Shown: one piece after another, positions 1-9,323 of the stretch
Position numbering within the stretch: position 1 is the first letter of the stretch
Layout: each line of letters begins with the position of its first letter
Position numbers and translations under genes: made by a program
From: Liquidambar formosana
Lineage: Eukaryota > Streptophyta > Magnoliopsida > Saxifragales > Altingiaceae
NCBI GenBank assembly: GCA_039720395.1
Contig: CM077826.1
Span: 29,508,810 to 29,572,809, forward strand
Reading direction: 5' to 3'
Length of the DNA stretch: 64,000 bases
Notes under the pieces: model-generated
Database searches by the model: none
The model's input: only the letters and a program-made list of their open reading frames with translations
What the model was told of the DNA's origin: nothing

Positions 1-626
1 AGGATCATTATTTAATGAATTAATCTTAGCCATTGGTTTATGAGATCAGTCCTCTATATAAAGAACATGATATTCAGCACATAGGGGGGCCACAAGTGTA
101 CTTTGTACTTAGAAAGAGAGGGAGCTACGAGATTAGGAGTTGAAGGGCATCAAAGAGAGGTTCTCTAACCCTAAGCAAGCAAGAGAAGAGTTATTTCAAA
201 GGCAAAAGAAGTTCTATAAGAGGTAAGTCATCCTTTCAATTGCTGAAATTAGGGTTTCTTCTTCTTCTTCTTCTTCTTCTTCTATGATAGTTCTAATGCA
301 TGTAGTAGCTCTGCATATTGATTGAATCCAATGCTTTTGTGATGTTATATGTATGATTTTAAGGTTATTCACGGGTTAATATGCTTGATAGTCCTTAGTC
401 ACCTAGGGTTTTGAAAGCGTTATCCTTTTTATCCTTTCAAGTCATGCATGCTTCATATAGCCTATTTGCTGTGATTATTTGGTTTTTTTCTTTATCATGG
501 TTAGTTTATATATGTGATTTGGAGTTGAACCATGCTAGGTTTTGCATTTATACGATTTATTATCTAGGGTTTTTGGAGATGTTATCCTTTTCTAAGGATA
601 ATTATCCTTTTTAGAGAGTAGGGTTT
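1..626 (+). promoter_or_regulatory. Promoter-like leader, TATA box and splice donor
   Basis: No gene is recognisable here. A TATA box (TATATAAA) lies at 55-62. About 160 bases further on, AG|GTAAGT at 221-228 is a strong splice donor, and the intervening purine-rich sequence looks like a 5' untranslated exon. The layout (TATA, about 160-200 nt exon, GTAAGT) is the one seen in the Angela and Tat LTRs elsewhere in the window, so this may be the U3/R/U5 part of another LTR, although I found no matching second copy. The rest is AT-rich and without a convincing coding frame. It could also be the 5' end of a host gene cut off by the 627-2053 LTR. Confidence 0.35.
256..282 (+). repeat. (TTC)9 microsatellite
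   Basis: Nine uninterrupted TTC units lie about 30 bases downstream of the splice donor at 222/223, where a polypyrimidine tract inside a leader intron is common in plants. Confidence 0.9.
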
Positions 627-676
627 TGTGAGCGCCGTGTCCTTTCACCATTGTGAGCGCCGTGTCCTTTCACCAC
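627..676. repeat. 25-bp tandem duplication at LTR edge
   Basis: Two adjacent near-identical 25-bp units (627-651 and 652-676) begin TGTGAGCGCCGTGTCC. The TGTGA start matches the start of the other Tat/Ogre LTRs in this window (TGTGAACC), so the duplication sits on the LTR terminus and leaves the outer boundary ambiguous (627 or 652). Confidence 0.75.
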
Positions 677-723
677 GCCGGCTCGAGAGTACGCCACTAA
701 CCGCGGACGGTTAGGGCGGAGAG

Positions 724-733
724 GGAGTCGCCA
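724..733 (-). other. Internal PBS-like motif in U5
   Basis: GGAGTCGCCA is the reverse complement of TGGCGACTCC, the first ten bases of the tRNA-Arg-type primer-binding site present at 47380-47397. It lies inside the LTR, about 70-100 bases from its outer end, as in the four other long LTRs of the window. Confidence 0.6.
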
Positions 734-1100
734 CCCGATTTTGGCCTCGGGAACCGATAGACCCCTAGCAAGGGTTCAACTCATCATTACCAAAGGAATC
801 AAGGTTCGGAGCTAGGGTACGCGGATGGGAAGGTGTTAGGCACCCATCTACGCCCGGTTAAAATCCGGCCCCCACATACATTTATTGGCTTTAATTAAAA
901 AGGATTTAATTGAACTCGACCGCTATACAAACACTTGTGTAAAATCAAATAATGGCATGCAATGATGAAGGATTTGGAGAGAGATATTTTAGCATATACA
1001 CACATACAAGAGAAAGGGGCGAAGTTAACAGAGGACTTACACTGCCTGTACTGCCTGTAAAAGGGAAGAGAGGATTAATCTGGAAAAAAAACATGGCTCA

Positions 1101-1157
1101 TGCACGTACGTGCATATGAGATGCACGTACGTGCATACCATATGTACGTACGTACAT
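1101..1157. repeat. Cluster of GCACGTACGTGC palindromes
   Basis: Three perfect palindromes lie side by side: TGCACGTACGTGCA at 1101-1114 and 1122-1135, and ATGTACGTACGTACAT at 1142-1157. The same 12-bp core recurs at 1851-1909, around 3500 and in the intron at 4274-4450. It falls in the R/U5 half of the LTR, since the TATA box is at 1713-1720 on the minus strand. Confidence 0.85.
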
Positions 1158-1712
1158 GCTTATCAAATTTCATCCGATGCTTACCATGCTATGCCCGAAC
1201 GGATCTTTGACTCACATGTATGCAGAAAAAAAAATGGCTATAATGCGATTTAGAGATAACAAAATGACCTAAACCTAGATGGCGAAATGACAGTAGATGC
1301 TAATAAAGATGCAACAGATATTTGTGGGCCTAAACCATGCGGATTAAATGCTAAGAATTAACAGAGAGATATGTCATGCGCGGAAAAAATGCTGGGAACC
1401 TATTTCAAATCTATAAGTGCAGAAATGAATTGATGATCAGGTTAAATCTAAATGCGGCATTCATTCAGGCATTGAATGAGGAGATGCACAAAACCGAAAA
1501 CATTTCATGCGATATCATAAATAGTCATATCAAACTATTGAAAGGAAACGAAAATGAAGATTAAGAACCGTTACCCTCAGGCTTGGGCAGCAGCAACTCC
1601 TTCACAAGCGTGCCTTCTGGACCTCTCGTAGACACAGCCGTCAGTCTCAGGGTTTCTAGAATGGTGGTTTGGTAGCCAAAATTCGGATCCTCTCTCTTGA
1701 ATGAAAGCGGGG

Positions 1713-1720
1713 TATTTATA
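1713..1720 (-). promoter_or_regulatory. TATA box of Tat/Ogre LTR
   Basis: TATAAATA on the minus strand. The same octamer occurs on the minus strand in the four other long LTRs (36743-36750, 40383-40390, 49562-49569, 63198-63205), which fixes the LTR orientation. Confidence 0.75.
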
Positions 1721-1850
1721 GGTGGGGATTAGGGTTTGGTTCGGGGGTTTCTAGGGTTTCCCAGCCGCCACTGAGCAGCCGTCAGCGTGGGGGCTGCATA
1801 AGGTAAGAAACAATTTCGGAGGGAAGCGATGAAATTCAAAAAAAAGGGTC

Positions 1851-1909
1851 ATGATCGTACGTGCATGGCATATGCACGTACGTGCATATCCCATGCTCGT
1901 ACGTGCATG
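1851..1909. promoter_or_regulatory. Palindromic U3 cassette
   Basis: Three imperfect to perfect palindromes on a CGTACGTGCAT theme (1851-1866, 1872-1887, 1892-1909) lie about 130 bases upstream of the LTR TATA box on the minus strand. The other long LTRs have unrelated palindromes at the equivalent place. Confidence 0.7.
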
Positions 1910-2053
1910 GGGTATCAAATTGTCACCTCAGGCCTGCTGTGTCCTCGTGAGTCCTTCGGGCGTGCTTGCGATGGTCCGTTGGCTACTGCCCTTCATCATT
2001 GGGTTTCAGAAAGTGGCTTGAGGTGTCAAGTGGTACAAAATGGGGTGTTAACA

Positions 2054-2310
2054 GTTTGCCCCTTCTTTTGATTTTGCTCGTGCAATGAACAAAATTAAAA
2101 GACCCGGAAACACTCATTTTGGACCAATTGGCTCATGCAAACCTTAAATGATACAAATGCATGTATGAAAGGTCGGATCAGGGGAAATTCCCTACTTCCT
2201 ACGTACCTCTTAACGAGGATCAGACCTACCGTAGTTCATAGTGCATGGTGATACCTTTCCGGGGCAATCGGAAGGTAATGCGTGGCTTCCGGGGAATCCA
2301 GCATTTTGAA
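2054..2310 (-). other. Polypurine tract and 3' untranslated spacer
   Basis: On the minus strand, bases 2070-2054 read as a purine-rich tract (AAAAGAAGGGGC) directly before the LTR, as expected for plus-strand priming. The remaining spacer up to the tandem array has no coding frame and no recognised motif. Confidence 0.6.
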
Positions 2311-3390
2311 ATTTGTGGGGTAAATTCCAATTAAATCCGGGTTGATTTAATTCCGAATTGAAATTGCGGAGTGAATTCCAATTAAATCCGGGTTGATGAG
2401 ATTTTGAATTAAAATTCGCGGGGTGAATTCCAATTAAATCCGGGTTGATTTAATTCCGAATTGAAATTCGCGGAGTGAATTCCAATTAAATCCGGGTTGA
2501 TGAGATTTTGAATTAAAATTCGCGGGATGGATTCCAATTAAATCCGGGTTGATTTAATTCCGAATTGAAATTCGCGGAGTGAATTCCAATTAAATCCGGG
2601 TTGATGAGATTTTGAATTAAAATTCGCGGGATGGATTCCAATTAAATCCGGGCTGATTCGAATTAAAATTCGCGGGGTGAATTCCAATTAAATCCGGGCT
2701 GATTAAGTCTCGAATGGAAATTCGCGGGATGAATTCCAATTAAATCCTGGTTGATTAAATTTCGAATTGAAATTCGCCGGGTGAATTCCAATTAAATCCG
2801 GGTTGATTAAATTTCGAATTAAATCCGGGTTGGTTAAATTTCGAATTAAATCCGGGTTGATTTAGTCTCGAATTGAAATTCGCGGGGTGAATTCCAATTA
2901 AATCCTGGTTGATTAAATTTCGAATTGAAATTCACGGGGTGAATGCCAATTAAATCCTGGTTGATTAAATTTCGAATTGAAATTCGCAGGGTGAATTCCA
3001 ATTAAATCCGGGTTGATGAGATTTTGAATTAAATCCGGGTTGGTTAAATTTCGAATTAAATCCGGGTTGATTGAGTCTCGAATTGAAATTCGCGGGGTGA
3101 ATTCCAATTAAATTCGGGTTGGTTAAATTTCGAATTGAAATTCGCGGGGTGAATTCCAATTAAATTCGGGTTGGTTAAATTTCCAATTAAATCCGGGTTG
3201 ATTAAATTTCGAATTGAAATTCGCGGGGTGAATTCCGATTAAATCCTGGTTGATTAAATTTTGAATTGAAATTCGCGGGGTGAATTCCAATTAGATCCGG
3301 GTTGATTAAATTTCGAATTAAATCCGGGTTGGTTAAATTCCGAATCGAAATTCGCAGGGTGAATTCCAATTAAATCCGGGTTGATTGAGG
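2310..3390. repeat. 52-bp tandem array (satellite-like)
   Basis: About 20 degenerate copies of a 52-bp unit containing CCAATTAAATCCGGGTTGAT and AATTCGCGGGGTGAATTC. Between about 2320 and 2660 two unit variants alternate (one with TTTAATTCCGAATTGAA, one with GAGATTTTGAATTAAAA), giving a higher-order dimer of about 104 bp. Around 2810-2860 and 3020-3060 shortened units of about 33 bp lack the GC-rich half. The array occupies the 3' untranslated part of a minus-strand Tat-like element, between the antisense gene and the 3' LTR. Open frames read through it are by-products of the repeat. Confidence 0.92.
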
Positions 3391-3718
3391 GGATATTTTA
3401 AAACGAGTTTGGATTGGTTGATTACCGAGTCGAACCGCAAGTGAATCGGCAATTGAAGTCCATGATCGCACGTGCCTCGGTCACGCTCGCACGATCAGGC
3501 CCTATGCACGTACGTGCATCCGGTTTTCGTGGGTATTCAAAGAGACTCCCCCAAATGGCGTCGTTTCCAATGCATGGTTATGGGGCAGTTCAAAAGGCGC
3601 GAAAACGCCTATAAACTCTCACCCACATCCCATAATCCTCACGTACACTCCTACAGACCAAGAGACCTTACATCTCCCATCCTCAACTCCTGCTTCTCAA
3701 TCTCATTCGAGCATACCC
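3391..3718 (+). promoter_or_regulatory. Promoter region of antisense PMD gene
   Basis: After the array comes non-coding sequence with the GCACGTACGTGC-type motif at about 3505-3520 and a TATA box (TATAAA) at 3610-3615, about 105 bases before the ATG at 3719. A C-rich leader follows. The arrangement suggests that the plus-strand gene has its own promoter, independent of the minus-strand LTR promoter. Confidence 0.5.
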
Positions 3719-4806
3719 ATGGCACCTAAACGCCAGCGCACGTCGGCGAAGGCGAGCACATCAGGTGCCGCACCGGCGAGGGACCCCGACGAGCTAGGGA
3801 GGCCCGCGATTCAGAGGTGGCGCCCCCAGCCGCGCCTCCGACGTAGTGAGGGTGGCATTCTCCTCCGTCCCACCGAGCACGCCTCTCATCTTGCCGCGTT
3901 AGGCCGAGTAAGTGTCCATTCCCGCAATGTTTATTTCATTTTCAATTATCGAAACGAAAACATTAACTTTGGGTTCTCACGAAAACGAATGTGAGGGGGT
4001 AAAATCTGGGGATTTGGTGGGATGTTACCAAAATGGAAGAAGAACTTGGACAAAAAACCCAGCTAAAGGCACGTACGTACGTACCGAGTGCGTGTACGTG
4101 CGTCTTATGCGTGCGCACGTGTCTTTATCTGGACTTAACCCATTTTCTTTCAATTAATCGTGGAATAGGACGCATTCGAGCCTCTCCGAGGTTCGAAACG
4201 GACATGAGGGGGGTTGGAACCTCATGGATTCGTGTGGGTGTAATCTGGGAACAAAAGAAGCAAACAGCCTGATGCACGTACGTGCCTTCCTGATGCACGT
4301 ACGTGCTTAAGGCATGTACGTACGTGCTTGGCCTTTTTTTTTTTTTTTTTTCAACGAATGTGGGGTGGGTCCAAAAAGAGGCAAAAAAGGTCACAGACAC
4401 GTACGTGCCTACCTGATGCACGTACATGCTTGAGGCATGTACGTACGTGCCTGCTGTGTTTTTCTCCTTATTTTTGAATTTTTTCCTTTTTATTCTGCTG
4501 CAAATACACATACCTGTGTTGTGCTTACCTGGTTTCTCCTTGTGTAACAGCTGCCCAAGCTGCCCGTCACCCGTCGAGGCGTGGCGAATGCGAAGGCGTG
4601 GTGGGCTCGTCTCACAGCAGAGACGAAGGCCCTGGTTACCGGTGCTAGTTTTGGGACGGTGATCTCGGGATTGGTGGACGATAGCGACCGGGCTTTCGTT
4701 CATTGCATGGCTGAGAGATGGTGGGACACCACCCATACTTTCCACATTGCGGGTCGGGAGCTGACCTTGACCCCCTACGACTTCTACCGCCTCACCGGCT
4801 TGCGTA
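3719..4806 (+). pseudogene. Plant-mobile-domain (PMD/MAIN-like) protein, 3' truncated, antisense to its element
   Basis: A two-exon gene. Exon 1 is 3719-3907, exactly 63 codons from ATG, and encodes a basic Ala/Arg-rich N-terminus (MAPKRQRTSAKASTSG). The intron is 3908-4550 with donor GTAAGT and acceptor GTGTAACAG. Exon 2 from 4551 continues in phase 0 and gives a recognisable plant mobile domain start: AKAWWARLTAETKAL, then the signature ERWWDTTHTFHIAG and LTPYDFYRLTGLR. PMD proteins include host MAIN/MAIL factors and many proteins carried by transposons; their biochemical role is unsettled. The frame is clean up to about 4806, where an Angela copia fragment replaces the rest, so most of the domain is lost. 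The gene runs opposite to the LTR at 627-2053. Antisense extra ORFs are known from the Tat lineage. It could instead be a host gene fragment next to the LTR, but shared palindromes with the LTR argue against that. Confidence 0.7.
4072..4450. repeat. GCACGTACGTGC palindromes inside the PMD intron
   Basis: At least seven copies of the palindrome family lie within the intron: around 4072-4085, at 4274-4285, 4294-4305, 4312-4327, 4399-4408, 4418-4429 and 4435-4450. They often sit in pairs about 20 bases apart. The same motif is in the LTR at 1101-1157 and 1851-1909. A T-rich run at about 4328-4350 separates two clusters. Confidence 0.85.
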
Positions 4807-5414
4807 TGTCTCTACATATTGTTGTGCAACCCCATACCTTAACATTCTTAAGGCTTGGTGCTTCCCTTTACATATCTCATATGGGTTCTAAGGGACAGCC
4901 CTTGTTTGAACTCTGTTTCACGGGTACGTGGCAGTTTCTAGGGTATATCCTAAAAAATTATTAGGTTGGTGTAACTTATCATGGACCAGACTATACCCAT
5001 TAAGGTCAACTTCCTCCTTTCTGACACACCATCAAGTTGTGGTGTTTTAGGAGGTGTCCATAAAGAATGCCTGTTTGAACAAGATGATCTAAAAATTAAC
5101 CGGTTAAATATTCGCCTCTTCAATCTAATCGAAGAGCTTTTATACTTTTACCGATTTGTTTCTCTACTTCATATCCGAATTCCTTGAACCTTTCAAATAT
5201 TTTAGACTTGTACTTCATTAAGTATACACACCCAAACCTAGAATGAATCATCAGTAAAGGTTGTAAATTAAGAGAAACGTCTACATATATCACTATGTAT
5301 TAGTCCCCATCTCTTGTTCTCTTGGGTTTAATAGCATTCTATTTAGAACTATCATGCTCTATACAACTAACATTTAGTTTAGAGCATGATCCATACCTTC
5401 CGAAGGTTGGTTCT
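4806..5414 (-). pseudogene. Angela copia A: degenerate integrase and protease pieces
   Basis: Reverse-strand homology to the polyprotein at 50546-53980. The stretch 4806-4960 corresponds to the end of integrase (around the [15 protein letters not shown] region). The stretch 4990-5290 corresponds to the integrase core around the second aspartate and the conserved [10 protein letters not shown] segment. The stretch 5300-5414 corresponds to the region just after the Gag zinc knuckle. The protease core and the zinc-binding integrase N-terminus are deleted between these pieces, and frames are broken throughout. The left edge abuts the PMD gene, so it marks the insertion or a later deletion breakpoint. 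Confidence 0.75.
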
Positions 5415-6245
5415 TTAGAGTATCCAGATACTCCCAGCAGTTACGTTTCTATGCCCATCCTTGCCATAGTGAAAACAGGTTCCTTTGGCCTTGTCGGTAT
5501 TACCTTTCTTGATGCCTCCCTTCGGCTTTAAGTTTTTCTGCTTCTTCCCTTGGGTACTTTTACCCTTGCCTTTTCCCTTGCCCTTGGGCTTAGGTTTGGC
5601 TTTAGAAGTGGAAGCTCCATCAAATGCGAGCAAAGAACTTTTCCCTTTCTTCATCTTCTCCTCAGTCATCTTGAGCAAATTGTGTAGCCCAGGGAGAGTG
5701 GGCTCAAGCATGTTCATATGAAAATTCATAATGAACGGCCCAAATGAATCAGGAAGGGACTGCAGAATAATGTCTAAACACATATCAGCTTTAATGATCA
5801 CATCAAGCTTCTCAAGCTGCTCGATATGGTTGATCATCTTCAAAGTGTGATCAGTCATGGATGAACCCTTGTTCATCCTTGCCTTGAATAGATCCTTGAC
5901 AATATTATATTTAGCGGTCCTACTTTGCTCCCCATACAACTCTTGTAAGTGGAAAAAGATGTCAGGAGTGCTACTCATGGACTCATGTTGCTTCTGAAGC
6001 TCAGGGTTTATGGATGCCATCATATAGCATCTTGCCTTTAGGTCGTTGTCCATGCACTTCTGATAAGCGTTTTTCTCCTCCTGAGTTGCAGCCTCGGTAG
6101 TAGCTTTAGGAAGTGGGCCATCAAGTGTGTAGGTAATCTTTTTGGAATTTAAAACTATTTTCAAATTCCTTAGTCAATCAAGATAATTTGGTCCAGTTAA
6201 ACAGTTGGTTTCCAAAATTTTTGGATAACGGTTGAGGTGAGCCAT
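5415..6245 (-). pseudogene. Angela copia A: gag remnant
   Basis: A minus-strand frame from about 6164 to 5415 encodes a copia Gag (KITYTLDGPLPKATTE, then ELQKQHESMSSTPDIFFHLQ, a Lys-rich tail, and the start of the zinc knuckle). The true start is the ATG at 6245 (MAHLN, in the same context as at 27712), but a frameshift near 6165 separates the first 27 or so residues from the rest. The zinc knuckle reads CFHYGKDGH and then runs out of frame, so the second cysteine is lost. Gag would normally form the virus-like particle and package element RNA. Coding capacity is lost here. Confidence 0.8.
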
Positions 6246-9200
6246 TTCTATGAATTACATATATAAAATTAAAATAGAGAATTATATTTCATTTTTAATC
6301 CATAATGATCGGGTCTTTAATCATATGGTACCTCCCACTATTTTATCAAATTCCATACACCCTCTAATAGAATTCAGGAATCTCATTCCTAATGGGGATT
6401 GGGATCCCACTGTTACCTAGAAGGCTCACATTATAGTTTCTTGACTTCTAATCCACAATAAGAAGACAACTCCTTGTCTATTGCTTCATAGGCAAGTTCC
6501 AATCATTTTGCCTCTAGGGTACATACTGCTCACATTTTAGTTTCTTGGAATACTTGCCTAGTTAAGTTAAACCCATCATTCACACAGGTATGTTTCACCA
6601 AATATATACCTCACATTATAGTTTCTTGGTATATACCAGTTTAGGCATCCCATGATATCTTATATGTGATAGTTTCAAGTAATGTCTTTAACATGGGTAG
6701 CTCCTACATGTATGCAGCTAGGTACCTACATTAAGGGACGTTAGATGATCCTATAATGATGGAAGGCAATGAAGAATCCATTCCCTATGATTTCTTCATT
6801 TTCAACTTAATATTAAAAGAGAAAGGTTTTAAGGGTCTCATCAAATTAACTAATTTAACATACATCTCATGCATATAAATAAAATATAACAGCATTATTT
6901 CTAAAATCCACTTATCGATATTAGTCCCTGTAAGGTGACATATAACGATCTTTGGATTTGGAGCTATCACTATTAATCTCATTAAAAGCTCTCATATGAT
7001 GATTATGGACTTTAAGAAGATTCAATCCAAGCCAATGAATTGAATCTAAGGTCTAAGTTGGGTGTAGGTGATCGTAAAACATTCATTCAAAACATAGCAT
7101 GCTCTCTTGAAAGTCTTCTCCAAGCTTTCAAGTCCTTCAATCTCCTCCATACGCTTGATGGTCTCCACCATAGGCTTGTTGGGCTCCACCATGCTCCTTT
7201 GGGTCCACTATACTCCTTAGTGCACTCTCAATTACATAATATTTATATAATTTAAAGAAAGGGATACATAAGGGGAATGTGGGGTACATCAGAGAATGAT
7301 AGAGAGAAAGAAGAAGGTGGCATGCAAGCCCCAAATAAATAATACATCACCAAAATTAACAACTCTTAAAAAATTAATACAACCCATTCATAAGACGGCT
7401 AATCACAATTGGTTTAAAGGGTATAGTCCATAATTATCATCCATCCATAACCATATAATCACATTGCATAATAAAAGAAATAACTGTAAGCAATAAAGCA
7501 TATGGGCATTTATGGTAACTCTATTGATTGGTATTCATTAATCTTATTAATGTGTCATAATCTCATTAGGATATGCATAATTTTCAGAATTAATTAAGTC
7601 TTAACATTTAAGACATTTAATTTCAATTAATCAAATCAATTGAAACATTAAAGCCCCCTAATTAAACTCTAATATCAAATAATAGGGTCTCTTTAATTAA
7701 ACAAAACAATTTCATTTAATTAAAAATTTCCAGATTTTAATTTAATCCTAAATTGTGTTTTAAACCATTTAAAACAATATAAAATTAATCACCATTAATT
7801 AAATAATCAATTTCGGAATTAAATAAAATCAATATATTAATTAATTAGTGCATTAGGGTTTCTTAAAACCCTAAACCCTCAGTGCATTAACTCTAAACCC
7901 TAAACGTAACCCTAATGCATTAAATGCCTTATGTTGGTCAATGAATAACCAATCATTTAAACCCTAGGATTGTATGGTATTAATGATTAGGGTTAGGGTT
8001 TAATTAATGCCACCTAGGATATTAATTACACCTAATTAATATGCACTAATTAGGGTTTTTAAAACCCTAAACCTTGAACCTATTAAATGCCAATGATTAA
8101 TCACTAAACCTTTAATGATCTTGATTAGTCATTAATGAACAATCATTTAACCCTAGGTTAGACACATTAATTACTAGGTTTAGTTATTAATTAATGAATT
8201 AATAGAATTAGGGTTTAATTAATACGAATTAGGGTTTCCTAAACCCTAAACCCTAGACATCATTAATGCATTTATTAATAACCATGATTGGTCATTTAAT
8301 GACCAATCATTAATCTCTTTAATTAAGGTAATTAATAGCCAATTAGGGTTTCAATTAATGCAATTAATTAGATTAGGGTTTTGTCATTAATGGGAATTAG
8401 GGTTTCCTAAGAAACCCTAATGCTGCTGCCCCAATTAATGAACTGCCATGGCTTGGCTAGGGGGCTGCTATGGCTAGGCCAGGGGGCTGCCAAGGCTAGG
8501 CCAGGGGGTTGCCAAGGCTAGGCAAGGCTGCCATGGCTACCATCATGCATGGGGACTCAAGCTACAGTGTGGGCCAAGCCCATGGACACGTGTGGAGTGG
8601 CTAATAGGGAAGATGTTCAAAACAAATTAGGGTTTCAAGAACCCAGTACTGGTGCCACCATGGGAGGACCTCCAAGGTCACAATTGTTTCTAAAACTCAA
8701 TCAATTCGACTCCACCATCAAAACCAGCTTTTGTATCATGTCCCTACATGAATTACTAAGCCAATTGAAGTGGTTTGGATGATCAAATCATCCCCAATTG
8801 TTCTAAACAATTCAAGAATAGTGGGCTGTCCAGAATTTGACAGCATATTGTCCATAATCACAAATTGATTTAAAACCTAGCAAGATGACTAATTCAGGCT
8901 ACAAAATTATTTTTTCTAGTATCCTACATGTCTTAGGAAACTAATGCAAGTGGTTTCATACAATTTGGAATTCCCTAGCTCATGTTATGAACAAAACTCC
9001 ATTGATGACTTTCTGCAGAAAAACAGCCTACTGTGTTCTTCCAAGAAATCAAACTTTTTGATTCTTTATACATCAAGACTCTTATGAAACTTAAAGAAAA
9101 TCATACATACATTATGTATAATGATACTATAAAGAATTTACATCAATTTTATAGAGGTTTCTGTTCAAAACACTAGCAAGAACCCTAGGGTTCTAAAACC

Positions 9201-9323
9201 CAAATTCGAACATGGTGGTTTTCTCCTTCTTCCTTCTGTTCTAGAATCTTAATCCAATTATGATGCATCCGAATGCTTGGGAACCCTTTCCTACCATGTC
9301 TAGAACATAACCCAAGTGGTGGC
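6246..9323 (-). mobile_element. Angela copia A: long 5' leader (first part)
   Basis: Non-coding leader collinear with those at 13876-17334 and 20719-27711. It contains the three stem-loops described separately (near 6418-6450, 6513-6560, 6606-6638), a G+A-rich stretch near 7300, and a region (7850-8420) full of AAACCCTAA telomere-like motifs. Short open frames here are not conserved between copies. The leader is cut at 9323 by the younger Angela element and resumes at 18999. Confidence 0.8.

Larger units (their letters stand above)
627..2053 (-). mobile_element. Tat/Ogre-like LTR (3' LTR of minus-strand element)
   Basis: The sequence starts TGTGA and ends GGGGTGTTAACA on the plus strand, that is TG...CA. 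Read on the minus strand it begins TGTTAACACCCC, like the other Tat/Ogre LTRs (TGTCACACCCC, TGTAGACACCCC). The minus orientation is supported by a TATAAATA box at 1713-1720 and by a polypurine tract on the minus strand immediately outside the right end (2054-2070). It has the PBS-like GGAGTCGCCA (724-733) seen in all five long LTRs. At about 1.4 kb it is shorter than its relatives (2.8-3.1 kb). As the 3' LTR it belongs to the internal sequence 2054-4806. No duplication of the flanks can be tested, because the 5' half of the element is missing. Confidence 0.7.

Noticed and set aside
2913..3159. Repetitive protein-like frames with INPDLI / NQPGFN repeats
   Set aside because: They arise from the 52-bp tandem array, whose period shifts frame every unit. 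No coding signal.
4125..4745. 206-codon minus-strand frame opposite the PMD gene
   Set aside because: Repeats of TYVHA come from the palindromic GCACGTACGTGC motif; the plus strand has the recognisable domain and splice sites.
7860..7910. Interstitial telomere tract
   Set aside because: The AAACCCTAA motifs are short and interrupted, and are shared by three copies of the copia leader, so they belong to the element and are not a telomere fusion relic.
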